Source: Clostridia bacterium
GTDB lineage: Bacteria; Bacillota; Clostridia; Oscillospirales; CAG-272
DNA: 20,167 bases
Reading direction: 5' to 3'
NCBI GenBank assembly: GCA_900754175.1
Contig: CAAEBS010000109.1
Span: forward strand, 1 to 20,167
Made by a program: the position numbers and the translations under genes. Under the pieces are notes generated by a model, which worked only from the letters and a program-made list of their open reading frames with translations, was not told where the DNA came from and did no database searches. How positions within the stretch are numbered: the stretch's first letter is position 1; every line of letters starts with the position of its first letter. Of this stretch, positions 7,453-13,961 are shown one piece after another.

Positions 7453-8886
7453 ATGCTTTTATATAATTCACTGACAAGGACGAGAGAGGAATTCCGTCCG
7501 AACGTACCGGGCAAGGTCAGTATGTATACCTGCGGACCCACGGTATATCACTATGCGCACATCGGAAACCTGAGAAGCTATATCATGGAGGACGTGCTGG
7601 AAAAGTATCTGCGCTATACCGGATACGAGGTGACCCGGGTGATGAACATCACCGACGTGGGACACCTGACCAGCGACGCCGACACCGGAGAGGATAAGAT
7701 GCTCAAGGGGGCACGCCGGGAGCACAAGACGGTAATGGAGATTGCCGCTTTTTACACTGCCGCATTCTTTGACGACTGCAAAAAGCTGAACATCAAGCGC
7801 CCCGATGTGGTGGCGCCCGCTACCTCCTGCATTGCCGACTTTATCCGGGTGATCGAGGCACTTCTGGAAAAGGGCTTTGCCTATGAGGCGGGCGGCAATA
7901 TTTACTTTGACACCTCCCGGCTCAAGCAGTATTACGTGTTCCACGATTTCCGGGAAGAGGATCTGGAGGTCGGCGTCCGTGAGGGCGTGGAGGGCGACGC
8001 CAACAAGCGTAACAAGGCGGATTTCGTTCTGTGGTTCACCAAGTCCAAGTTCGACGACCAGGAGCTGAAATGGGACAGCCCGTGGGGCGTGGGATACCCC
8101 GGATGGCATATCGAGTGCTCCTGCATCAGCATGAAATATCTGGGCGAGTACCTGGATATCCACTGCGGCGGTATTGACAACGCATTCCCGCACCACACCA
8201 ACGAAATTGCCCAGAGCGAGGCGTATCTCGGACATAAATGGTGCAATTACTGGTTCCACGTGCATCACCTGAACACCAACCACGGAAAGATGAGCAAGAG
8301 CAGCGGGGAATTCCTCACGGTTTCGCTGTTGCAGCAAAAGGGCTACGACCCGCTGGTTTACCGCTTCTTCTGCCTGCAGTCGCACTACCGGAAAACGCTG
8401 GTGTTCTCATATGAAAATCTGGATAACGCCGCTACGGCATACCGCAAGCTGACGGCAAGGATCGCCGGTTTGCAGAAAGAGGCGGCGGGAGAGCTTGACG
8501 CCGAAGCGTATGACCGCCTGAAAGCGGGCTTCTGCGCCGCTCTTGACAACGACCTGAACACTTCGCTTGCCGTAACCGCCCTGTACGACGTGCTCAAGGC
8601 AGACACCACCCCGGCAACCAAGCTTGCCCTAATCGGGGATTTCGACCGGGTGCTCGGGCTTTCGCTCATCGACGCCGCCAAGGCGCTGGTACAGCAGGAA
8701 AGCGCCGGAGCGCAGGCAGAGTCGGACGACCCTGCGGTGCGGGAGATCGAAGAAAAGATCCGCCAGCGTGCCGAGGCAAAGCGGGCAAAGGACTACGCCT
8801 TGGCAGACCGGATCCGTCAGGAGCTGGCGGAGCAGGGGATCACGCTGATCGACACGCCGAACGGCACGCAGTTCAAGCGGACGTGA
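7453..8886 (+). CDS. cysS: Cysteinyl-tRNA synthetase
   Basis: 477 residues, a normal length. It charges tRNA-Cys with cysteine. Class I signatures: HIGN at 36-39 and KMSKS at 279-283. The zinc site is visible as Cys27 (TCGPTVY), the Cys in GWHIECS and the His/Glu in AFPHHTNE. The C-terminal DALR-type helical domain ends with AKDYALADRIRQELAEQGI, typical of the family. Start ATG 7453 follows GGGGAGAC. It lies 46 nt after cysE in the same T-box transcript, so its product is controlled by its own tRNA substrate. Nothing is missing. Confidence 0.97.
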   Translation: MLLYNSLTRTREEFRPNVPGKVSMYTCGPTVYHYAHIGNLRSYIMEDVLEKYLRYTGYEVTRVMNITDVGHLTSDADTGEDKMLKGARREHKTVMEIAAFYTAAFFDDCKKLNIKRPDVVAPATSCIADFIRVIEALLEKGFAYEAGGNIYFDTSRLKQYYVFHDFREEDLEVGVREGVEGDANKRNKADFVLWFTKSKFDDQELKWDSPWGVGYPGWHIECSCISMKYLGEYLDIHCGGIDNAFPHHTNEIAQSEAYLGHKWCNYWFHVHHLNTNHGKMSKSSGEFLTVSLLQQKGYDPLVYRFFCLQSHYRKTLVFSYENLDNAATAYRKLTARIAGLQKEAAGELDAEAYDRLKAGFCAALDNDLNTSLAVTALYDVLKADTTPATKLALIGDFDRVLGLSLIDAAKALVQQESAGAQAESDDPAVREIEEKIRQRAEAKRAKDYALADRIRQELAEQGITLIDTPNGTQFKRT

Positions 8887-8910
8887 CGTGTAAAAAAGGA
8901 GGCAGAAAAA

Positions 8911-9222
8911 ATGAGTGTAATTCAGCTTCATGCCGATAATTTTGAACAGGAAGTCCTGAAATCCGACCGGACGGTGCTGATCGACTTTTACGCCGATTGG
9001 TGCAATCCCTGCCGGATGCTTTCCCCCACGGTCGAAAAGATCGCCGATGAGCGGGAGGATATCAAGGTCTGCAAGGTCAACGTGGACAGCGAGGGGGCGC
9101 TTGCGGCGAAATTTGCCGTGGACGCCATTCCGATGCTGGCGGTGGTCCGTGACGGAAAAATCGTAAAGACCTCGGTGGGATATATCCCGGAGCAGGCAGT
9201 TCTGGATCTGCTGGAAGAATAA
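8911..9222 (+). CDS. trxA: Thioredoxin
   Basis: 103 residues, one thioredoxin fold. It reduces protein disulfides using a CxxC dithiol. The active site is DFYADWCNPCRM, so the motif is WCNPC rather than the canonical WCGPC. The cis-proline segment DAIPMLAVVRDGK and the buried Asp of the DFYADW strand are present. No signal peptide, so cytoplasmic. AAAGGAGG (8895-8902) precedes ATG 8911, and the gene follows cysS by 24 nt, placing it inside the cysteine T-box operon. The Gly-to-Asn change may shift redox potential or partner choice (inference). Confidence 0.93.
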   Translation: MSVIQLHADNFEQEVLKSDRTVLIDFYADWCNPCRMLSPTVEKIADEREDIKVCKVNVDSEGALAAKFAVDAIPMLAVVRDGKIVKTSVGYIPEQAVLDLLEE

Positions 9223-9249
9223 TACTTGAAACGGAAGAGAGAAGATTTT

Positions 9250-10350
9250 ATGAAAAAAAGATTTCGCATGGTAAAAACGGTTGCGGCGGTACTGCTTGCC
9301 GTGGTCGTGGTGATGGCGCTTGCGTCCTGTTCTTCATCCAAGGGCGGGAACGCTTCGGACGCTTCCGGTACGGTTGGCGCACTGGAATGGGAGTACAAAA
9401 AGAGCAATAAGACGTTGACGGTAAGCGGAAGCGGCGACATGAAAGATTTTGACGCATCGGTAGATGCGGAGTGGAGCAAGGTCCGCACCAGTGCGGAAAC
9501 GCTGACCGTAGAGGAGGGAATTACCTCGGTGGGCGACCGTGCCTTTTACAGCTTTACCGCTCTGAAAAACATAGAACTGCCGGACAGCCTGACCGAGATC
9601 GGCGACTATTCCTTTGCGTTCTGTACCTCGGTGGAGACCGTGGTGATCCCTGCGGGTGTGACCAAGGTGGGCGACGGCGCTTTTGAGACCTGCACCGCCA
9701 TGAAGTCGGTGTACCTCCCGGTGGCAACCCGGAGCGTGGGTGAGCGTGCGTTTGCGTTCTGCACCTCGATGGAGACGGCGTTGATTACCGGTGAGATCGA
9801 CCGGATCGCTCCCGAGACCTTTTATTTCTGCACCAAGCTGAACAAGGTAGTGCTCAATTCGGCGCTCCGGGACAATCTGGAAGTGGCGGAAAATGCGTTT
9901 TCGGGCGAGGGCGTTTCCATGACGATGGATAAGGTCACCTTTACCGATTCCGAGACCGGCGCCTCCACCATTACCGTCAAGTATGTGTACAAGGACGGAG
10001 GAGAAGCGGCGGATTCCCAGTCGGCAACCAAGAAGTTCGGCGAAAAGTATTCTTTCGTCACGCCGTCGCTGGAGGGCTATACCCCCGATAAGCCGAGCGT
10101 CAACGGCACGGCAAACGGAACGGACATAACGATCACGGTAACCTATGAAGAGTCTGCCGAAACGACGGCGGCGCCCGAGACCGAGCCGGAGACCGAAGCC
10201 GAAAAGGAACCGGTTACGGCGGGAACGATCGTGGCGATCGTGGTCATGGCTCTGGTGCTGGTGGGAATCGGCGTAGGCGCTTTCCTGCTCATCCGTTCGG
10301 ATAAAAAGCAGGCGGCGAAAAAGCCGGGCAACAAGACGCCGAAAAAATAA
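9250..10350 (+). CDS. BspA-type leucine-rich-repeat lipoprotein with C-terminal membrane anchor
   Basis: 366 residues, function unknown. The signal peptide ends in a lipobox LASC (24-27), so Cys27 should be lipidated. A BspA-like cap (LEWEYKKSNKTLTVSGSGDM) leads into about four to five LRR_5 units of 23 residues with the motif FAFCTSVETVVIPAGVTKVG. A beta-sandwich-like stretch resembling MucBP/bacterial repeat domains follows (ITVKYVYKDGGEA...EGYTPDKPSVNG), then a Thr/Pro/Glu-rich linker, a second hydrophobic helix at about 327-348 and a lysine-rich tail. Both ends therefore look membrane-attached. Start ATG 9250 is preferred over TTG 9226 because the signal sequence begins there. It lies 27 nt after trxA, in the T-box transcript. 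BspA repeats often mediate adhesion, but no ligand can be inferred. Confidence 0.85.
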   Translation: MKKRFRMVKTVAAVLLAVVVVMALASCSSSKGGNASDASGTVGALEWEYKKSNKTLTVSGSGDMKDFDASVDAEWSKVRTSAETLTVEEGITSVGDRAFYSFTALKNIELPDSLTEIGDYSFAFCTSVETVVIPAGVTKVGDGAFETCTAMKSVYLPVATRSVGERAFAFCTSMETALITGEIDRIAPETFYFCTKLNKVVLNSALRDNLEVAENAFSGEGVSMTMDKVTFTDSETGASTITVKYVYKDGGEAADSQSATKKFGEKYSFVTPSLEGYTPDKPSVNGTANGTDITITVTYEESAETTAAPETEPETEAEKEPVTAGTIVAIVVMALVLVGIGVGAFLLIRSDKKQAAKKPGNKTPKK

Positions 10351-10379
10351 GACCTGACGTCTTTTGCGGAGGTTTGAAA

Positions 10380-10586
10380 ATGAAAAACAACCGGAAGATC
10401 GAGCTGAAAATATCTGAGGAGCTTCTCAGACGCTTTCTCTTTGTGGCGGAAGCGGAAAAGCGCACCCCGGCGGCGCAGTTTGCCTTTATGGTAAGAAACA
10501 ATGCGGCGTATTATGAAAAGACCAAGGGAAAGATTCCGGAGGCAGAGCTGAGAAAGATCGACATCAGCGCCTATACCGAGGAATAA
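10380..10586 (+). CDS. Small ribbon-helix-helix (Arc-like) protein
   Basis: 68 residues. The pattern is a short strand (RKIELKIS), helix (EELLRRFLFVAEAEKRT) and helix (AAQFAFMVRNNAAYYEKTKG), as in Arc/MetJ-type ribbon-helix-helix proteins, which bind DNA as dimers through the paired strand. The ending EKTKGKI resembles short Firmicutes Arc-like proteins. Start ATG 10380 follows GGAGG (10368-10372) at 7 nt. It lies 29 nt after the LRR lipoprotein gene and immediately before a strong terminator, so it is the last gene of the cysteine T-box operon. DNA binding and target are inferred only; a non-DNA-binding structural role is possible. Confidence 0.72.
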   Translation: MKNNRKIELKISEELLRRFLFVAEAEKRTPAAQFAFMVRNNAAYYEKTKGKIPEAELRKIDISAYTEE

Positions 10587-10599
10587 TTTCCGATCCCGG

Positions 10600-10637
10600 A
10601 AGTGCCGGAGGAGCCTGAAACTCCTCCGGCACTTTTG
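10600..10637 (+). terminator. Intrinsic terminator of the cysES-trxA operon
   Basis: A perfect 14-bp stem (arms AAGTGCCGGAGGAG at 10600-10613 and CTCCTCCGGCACTT at 10621-10634), a loop CCTGAAA, and a run of T overlapping the stem base. It separates the T-box operon from recA. Confidence 0.92.
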
Positions 10638-10705
10638 CTGTCGTTTGTTCCTGATACGAAATTTTAAAAAACATATCCGGATGAAAAATATAAATGAAAA
10701 CATAA

Positions 10706-10727
10706 ATTTTTCCGATATCGGAAAAAT
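10706..10727. promoter_or_regulatory. Perfect 22-bp palindrome upstream of recA, possible operator
   Basis: Each half reads ATTTTTCCGAT on its own strand, giving a perfect two-fold palindrome with no spacer, centred between 10716 and 10717. It ends 14 bp before the recA -35 box. It does not match the GAAC-N4-GTTC type LexA box of Firmicutes. A smaller palindrome ATCCGGAT lies upstream at 10675-10682. The rest of 10638-10741 is AT-rich with no open frame. Confidence 0.5.
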
Positions 10728-10741
10728 ATTTTGAAAATCTC

Positions 10742-10770
10742 TTGACAAACAGGAGAAGTGGGTGTATAAT
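10742..10770 (+). promoter_or_regulatory. recA promoter
   Basis: TTGACA (10742-10747) and TATAAT (10765-10770), both perfect, 17-bp spacer. The leader is short, about 30 nt, with GAGG at 10794-10797 as ribosome binding site. No classical LexA box overlaps it. Confidence 0.88.
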
Positions 10771-10805
10771 GGTATCATCACTTCAGAAAATACGAGGTAG
10801 AAGAA

Positions 10806-11933
10806 ATGGCGTCTGCACCGAAAAAGAAAATTGAACTGATGGTTTCCCCTGACAGCGACAAGGAAGCCAAGCAAAAGGCACTGAATACCGCAATCGCCCA
10901 GATCGACAAAAAGTACGGCGAAGGCTCGGTCATGCGGCTGGGAAACAATACTCATATGGAGGTGCAGGCGGTCAGCACCGGTTCTATTGCGCTGGATATG
11001 GCGCTGGGGATCGGCGGTGTTCCGAGAGGAAGAATCGTGGAGATCTACGGACCGGAATCCTCCGGTAAAACCACCGTGGCGCTTCACATCGTGGCGGAGG
11101 TCCAGAAAACCGGCGGACAGGCGGCGTTTATCGACGCCGAGCACGCTCTTGACCCGGTGTATGCCAAGGCGCTGGGCGTGGATATCGACAACCTGCTGGT
11201 GTCTCAGCCCGACTGCGGCGAGGACGCTCTGAATATTGCGGAACAGCTGGTCCGTTCCGGCGCTATCGACGTCGTGGTGGTGGACTCTGTTGCCGCCCTT
11301 GTCCCCCGCCAGGAGATCGAGGGCGATATGGGTCAGGCTGTGGTCGGTATGCAGGCAAGACTGATGTCGCAGGCGCTTCGCAAGCTGGCGGCGGTGATCT
11401 CCAAGAGCAACAGTATCCTGATCTTCATTAACCAGCTCCGGGAAAAGGTGGGCGTTATGTACGGAAATCCCGAGACCACCTCCGGCGGTCGGGCGCTGAA
11501 GTTCTATTCCTCGGTGCGTATCGACGTCCGCAAGACCGACCAGCTGAAGAACGGAAACGACGTGTACGGGAACCACGTCCGTTGCAAGATCGTGAAAAAC
11601 AAGGTGGCGCCGCCTTTCAAAACGGCGGAATTCGACATTCTGTACGGAAAGGGAATCTCCCGCTCGGGCGAGATCATTGATTACAGCGTCACGCTCGGCA
11701 TCATCAAAAAGAGCGGTTCGTGGTTCTCTTATAACGGCGAGCGGATTGGTCAGGGCATGGAAAAGGTGCGGCAGTACATCGAAGCCAATCCCGAGCTTCT
11801 GGCAGAGCTTGACCGGAAGGTGCGGGCGATGAAGGACCAGATCTCGGATCCCGAGGAGGAATTTGAGCTGGAGGAAGAGGACGACGAGTTCGACATCCGG
11901 ACCATGAAGGACGATAACGGGGATCTGGAATGA
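10806..11933 (+). CDS. recA: Recombinase RecA
   Basis: 375 residues. RecA forms ATP-dependent filaments on single-stranded DNA, carries out strand exchange and triggers LexA cleavage. Walker A is GPESSGKTT (82-90); Walker B is IDVVVVDSVAAL; the L1/L2 region includes IEGDMGQAVVGMQARLMSQALRK (see also FINQLREKVGVMYGNPETT). A 20-residue N-terminal extension (PKKKIELMVSPDSDKE) precedes the usual KALNTAIAQIDKKYG start. The C-terminus is strongly acidic (EEEFELEEEDDEFD), a typical regulatory tail. Start ATG 10806 is 8 nt after GAGG. The stop overlaps the recX start as ATGA, so the two are translationally coupled. Confidence 0.98.
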   Translation: MASAPKKKIELMVSPDSDKEAKQKALNTAIAQIDKKYGEGSVMRLGNNTHMEVQAVSTGSIALDMALGIGGVPRGRIVEIYGPESSGKTTVALHIVAEVQKTGGQAAFIDAEHALDPVYAKALGVDIDNLLVSQPDCGEDALNIAEQLVRSGAIDVVVVDSVAALVPRQEIEGDMGQAVVGMQARLMSQALRKLAAVISKSNSILIFINQLREKVGVMYGNPETTSGGRALKFYSSVRIDVRKTDQLKNGNDVYGNHVRCKIVKNKVAPPFKTAEFDILYGKGISRSGEIIDYSVTLGIIKKSGSWFSYNGERIGQGMEKVRQYIEANPELLAELDRKVRAMKDQISDPEEEFELEEEDDEFDIRTMKDDNGDLE

Positions 11934-12574
11934 AGGTCGCCATTACCGGAATCGTGCCGGTGTGCGAGAATGAATGCAGGATCCGCTTTACCTTTTCCGA
12001 CGGCGAAAATGCGTGCACGGAGGACTGCGTGATCTCGGTGCTGCACTATGCCGGACTTCTCCCGAAGGTCGGAGAGGTCAGCCGGGAGCAGTACGAGGAG
12101 ATCGCCTGGGCGGCAAAGGTGTATGAGGCAAAGAAATATTGTCAGCGTGCGCTTGCGTACAGCCGGTGCTCCGAAAAGATGCTGATCCGGAAAGCTGTGA
12201 TGAAGGGCTTTGAACGGGATGCGGCAACCGCCGCCGTCCGGGAGCTTTGCCGTGACGGATATATCAATACGCAGGACGACGTGATGCGGGAAGCCGAACG
12301 GGGCGTCGGGCGGTATTGGGGCGAGCGCCGGATCGCCATGGAGCTGATCCGCAAGGGCTATCCGGAGGATGCGGTCCGCTTTGCACTCCGGGAAATGAGA
12401 GATTCCGGCGTGGACTATGTTGAAAACTGTATGACCATGATCCGAAGGCGGTCGGCGGAGGTCCCCGAAGACCCGCAGGAGTACCGGAAAATGGTGGCAT
12501 CACTGGAGCGCTACGGCTATACGCTGGAGGAGATCCGTGCCGCCTGTAAAAGACTGAAAAGGGAATCACGATAA
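11930..12574 (+). CDS. recX: RecA regulator RecX
   Basis: 214 residues. RecX binds RecA filaments and limits their growth. It is built of three-helix repeats; visible signatures are ALAYSRCSEKMLIRKAVMKG, LCRDGYINTQDDV, GERRIAMELIRKGY and the final RYGYTLEEIRAACKRL. An N-terminal beta-rich segment (residues 1-50) precedes them, as in Firmicutes RecX. Translation starts at ATG 11930 inside the recA stop (ATGA overlap), so expression follows recA. No separate promoter is seen. Confidence 0.92.
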   Translation: MKVAITGIVPVCENECRIRFTFSDGENACTEDCVISVLHYAGLLPKVGEVSREQYEEIAWAAKVYEAKKYCQRALAYSRCSEKMLIRKAVMKGFERDAATAAVRELCRDGYINTQDDVMREAERGVGRYWGERRIAMELIRKGYPEDAVRFALREMRDSGVDYVENCMTMIRRRSAEVPEDPQEYRKMVASLERYGYTLEEIRAACKRLKRESR

Positions 12575-12605
12575 AAGGCGGTCAAAGAGATCGCCTTTAT
12601 TTTAT
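12574..12605 (+). terminator. recA-recX intrinsic terminator
   Basis: AAAGGCGGTC (12574-12583) pairs with GATCGCCTTT (12589-12598), 10 bp with one G-U pair and a 5-nt loop, followed by a modest T-rich tail. The stem begins at the last base of the recX stop codon. Confidence 0.75.
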
Positions 12606-12625
12606 AGGAGGAAAATCTGTGCCTC

Positions 12626-12661
12626 CGCCGAGGGCGAATTTCTCCCAAGCGGCGCTTTTTT
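12626..12661 (+). terminator. Possible second terminator
   Basis: CGCCG-A-GGG (12626-12634) faces CCC-AAG-CGGCG (12644-12654) with a small internal loop, followed by C and six T. It could back up the preceding terminator. The pairing is imperfect and the hairpin could instead belong to an unannotated short RNA. Confidence 0.45.
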
Positions 12662-12723
12662 CTCATTCTGCGAAAGAAAATGCGGAAATTTTTGAAAAAA
12701 GAGGATAAAATTCAAAAAAGTTA

Positions 12724-12752
12724 TTGACAGAACAACCGGAAAATGATATAAT
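12724..12752 (+). promoter_or_regulatory. Promoter of the rpmG-secE-nusG-rplKA operon
   Basis: TTGACA (12724-12729) and TATAAT (12747-12752), both perfect, 17-bp spacer. The transcription start would fall at about 12759, the first bases of a predicted long-range helix. Confidence 0.88.
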
Positions 12753-12757
12753 AATTC

Positions 12758-12868
12758 TACCTCTGTGAGCAGGCTTTTTTTGTGTGCCGTTGTGCGCTGT
12801 GCCGAAAGGCAGGACGGTGGTGCTTGCTCCGGGAGGGAGGTACACGGACGTTTGCCGTCGGCAACGTC
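12758..12868 (+). ncRNA. Structured 5' leader of rpmG, candidate cis-regulatory RNA
   Basis: About 140 nt separate the predicted start of transcription from rpmG. By eye the leader folds: TACCTC (12758-12763) with GAGGTA (12837-12842); GAGCAGGC (12767-12774) with GCTTGCTC (12822-12829, one G-U); GCCGT (12786-12790) with ACGGT (12814-12818); and a TGCC-GAAA-GGCA tetraloop hairpin (12800-12811). A second hairpin, GACGTTTGCC with GGCAACGTC (one bulged T), occupies 12847-12868, just before the ribosome binding site. I do not recognise it as a known family. The stretch 12575-12757 otherwise holds only terminators and the promoter. Confidence 0.5.
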
Positions 12869-12897
12869 AAATAAATTAAACGGGAGGTGCCGAAAAA

Positions 12898-13059
12898 ATG
12901 GCTAATGACGCAAGAGTCAAAATTACTCTGGTGTGCACCGAGTGCAAGCAGAGAAACTATGACACAAAAAAGAACAAGAAGAATGATCCGGACCGGCTTG
13001 AGCTGAAGAAATACTGCAGGTTCTGCCGCAAGCACACTCTTCACAAAGAATCCAAATAA
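12898..13059 (+). CDS. rpmG: 50S ribosomal protein L33, zinc-binding form
   Basis: 53 residues: MANDARVKITLVCTECKQ through YCRFCRKHTLHKESK. It is a component of the large ribosomal subunit. Four cysteines in two CxxC pairs (Cys13, Cys16, Cys40, Cys43) make it the C-plus, zinc-ribbon form. GGGAGG (12882-12887) precedes ATG 12898. It is the first gene of the transcript and secE starts 18 nt after its stop. In Firmicutes L33 is commonly found next to secE-nusG, which supports the call. Confidence 0.97.
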   Translation: MANDARVKITLVCTECKQRNYDTKKNKKNDPDRLELKKYCRFCRKHTLHKESK

Positions 13060-13077
13060 TTTCCGGGAGGGGATATT

Positions 13078-13332
13078 ATGGCAGAAAAGGAAAAGAAGGT
13101 CGCAAAGACCGAGACCAAGCCCCAGAAGCCCGAGAAAAAGAAGGGTCGTCTTAAAGAGGCTTGGAAAGGCTTCAAGAGCGAAGTGAAGAAAATCGTCTGG
13201 CCCTCATGGAAGCAGGTACTCAAGAATACCCTTGTGGTGCTTGTAGTCGTGGTGATCTGTGCGGTTATGATCGGTGCGCTTGACTATGCTTTTTCCCAGG
13301 GAATCCAGGCTCTCACAAAACTCTTTTCATAA
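13078..13332 (+). CDS. secE: Preprotein translocase subunit SecE
   Basis: 84 residues. SecE clamps SecY in the membrane protein-export channel. A lysine-rich cytoplasmic N-terminus is followed by the amphipathic helix and conserved FKSEVKKIVWPSWKQVLKNT, then one membrane helix (LVVLVVVVICAVMIGALDYAF). The single-helix form is typical of Gram-positive SecE. GGGAGGGG (13065-13072) lies 5 nt before ATG 13078. nusG starts 12 nt after the stop. Confidence 0.96.
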   Translation: MAEKEKKVAKTETKPQKPEKKKGRLKEAWKGFKSEVKKIVWPSWKQVLKNTLVVLVVVVICAVMIGALDYAFSQGIQALTKLFS

Positions 13333-13344
13333 AGAGGATATGAC

Positions 13345-13884
13345 ATGAGTGATATCAATGAAATGAATGTCGGACCGAGATGGTACGTAGCGCACACCTA
13401 TTCCGGTTATGAAAACAAGGTAAAGGCAAGCCTTGAAAAGATCGTGGAAAACCGTGGACTGGGACATCTGATATTCGACATCAGAATCCCGGTGGAAACC
13501 GTGATCGAAAAGAACGGCGACACCGAAAAAGAAGTGGAATCCAAAATTTTTCCGTGTTACGTCCTGATCAAAATGGTTATGACCGAAGAAAGCTGGCACG
13601 CTGTGCGGAATATTACCGGCGTGACGGGCTTCGTGGGTCCCGGATCCCGTCCCACTCCGCTTACGGAGGAGGAGGTCGAGGCGCTGAATATCGACGGAAA
13701 GTCCCGTGTCGAGCTGTTGGTAAAGGTTGGCGACAACGTTGTGGTCAACAGCGGACTGTTCGAGGGCTATACCGGAACGGTAGAGGCGATTTCGGACGAT
13801 CAGAAAACCATTACGGTGCTCATCAAGCGTGGACGCCGTGATATGCCTGTCGAATTGGATGCAAGTGTCGTAAAGCTTGCGTAA
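13345..13884 (+). CDS. nusG: Transcription termination/antitermination factor NusG
   Basis: 179 residues. NusG binds RNA polymerase, affects pausing and links transcription to Rho or ribosomes. The NGN domain (WYVAHTYSGYENKVKASLEK, KIFPCYVLIKMVM, WHAVRNITGVTGFVG) occupies about residues 11-115 and the KOW domain (VGDNVVVNSGLFEGYTGTVEAI) about 127-179. AGAGGA (13333-13338) precedes ATG 13345. It is followed by a 77-nt structured gap before rplK. Confidence 0.97.
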   Translation: MSDINEMNVGPRWYVAHTYSGYENKVKASLEKIVENRGLGHLIFDIRIPVETVIEKNGDTEKEVESKIFPCYVLIKMVMTEESWHAVRNITGVTGFVGPGSRPTPLTEEEVEALNIDGKSRVELLVKVGDNVVVNSGLFEGYTGTVEAISDDQKTITVLIKRGRRDMPVELDASVVKLA

Positions 13885-13900
13885 TGTGACGTACGTCACC

Positions 13901-13944
13901 GTGGGAGGGAGAAAAATTTTTTGAATTCTCCCGTATCGTACCAC
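13901..13944 (+). promoter_or_regulatory. Probable ribosomal protein L1 binding site in the rplK-rplA leader
   Basis: GTGG (13901-13904) pairs with CCAC (13941-13944) and GGGAGAA (13907-13913) with TTCTCCC (13926-13932). The two helices are joined by GA on the 5' side and eight bases, GTATCGTA, on the 3' side. As I recall the L1 stalk of 23S rRNA, it has the same order GTGG-GA-GG...CC-eight bases-CCAC. L1 represses the L11-L1 operon in other bacteria by binding such a mimic. The site ends 3 nt before the rplK ribosome binding site (GGAGG, 13948-13952). Directly after the nusG stop there is also a 14-bp palindrome, GTGACGTACGTCAC (13886-13899). Confidence 0.72.
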
Positions 13945-13961
13945 AATGGAGGTATTAAATT

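Noticed and set aside
3804..7541. A 1245-codon open frame on the minus strand
   Set aside because: It runs antisense through fakA, the patatin gene, the T-box and cysE, crossing intergenic and riboswitch DNA. It reflects base composition of the real genes; its protein is rich in His/Arg and shows no domain I recognise.
10143..11576. A 477-codon minus-strand open frame opposite the LRR gene end and recA
   Set aside because: It spans the terminator at 10600 and the recA promoter and lies opposite well-recognised genes; no ribosome binding site or domain.
12619..12708. Short frame starting GTGCCTCCG after TAGGAGGAAAA
   Set aside because: A ribosome-binding-like GGAGG precedes a 29-codon frame, but it overlaps the second terminator-like hairpin and ends near the rpmG promoter; no recognisable protein features.
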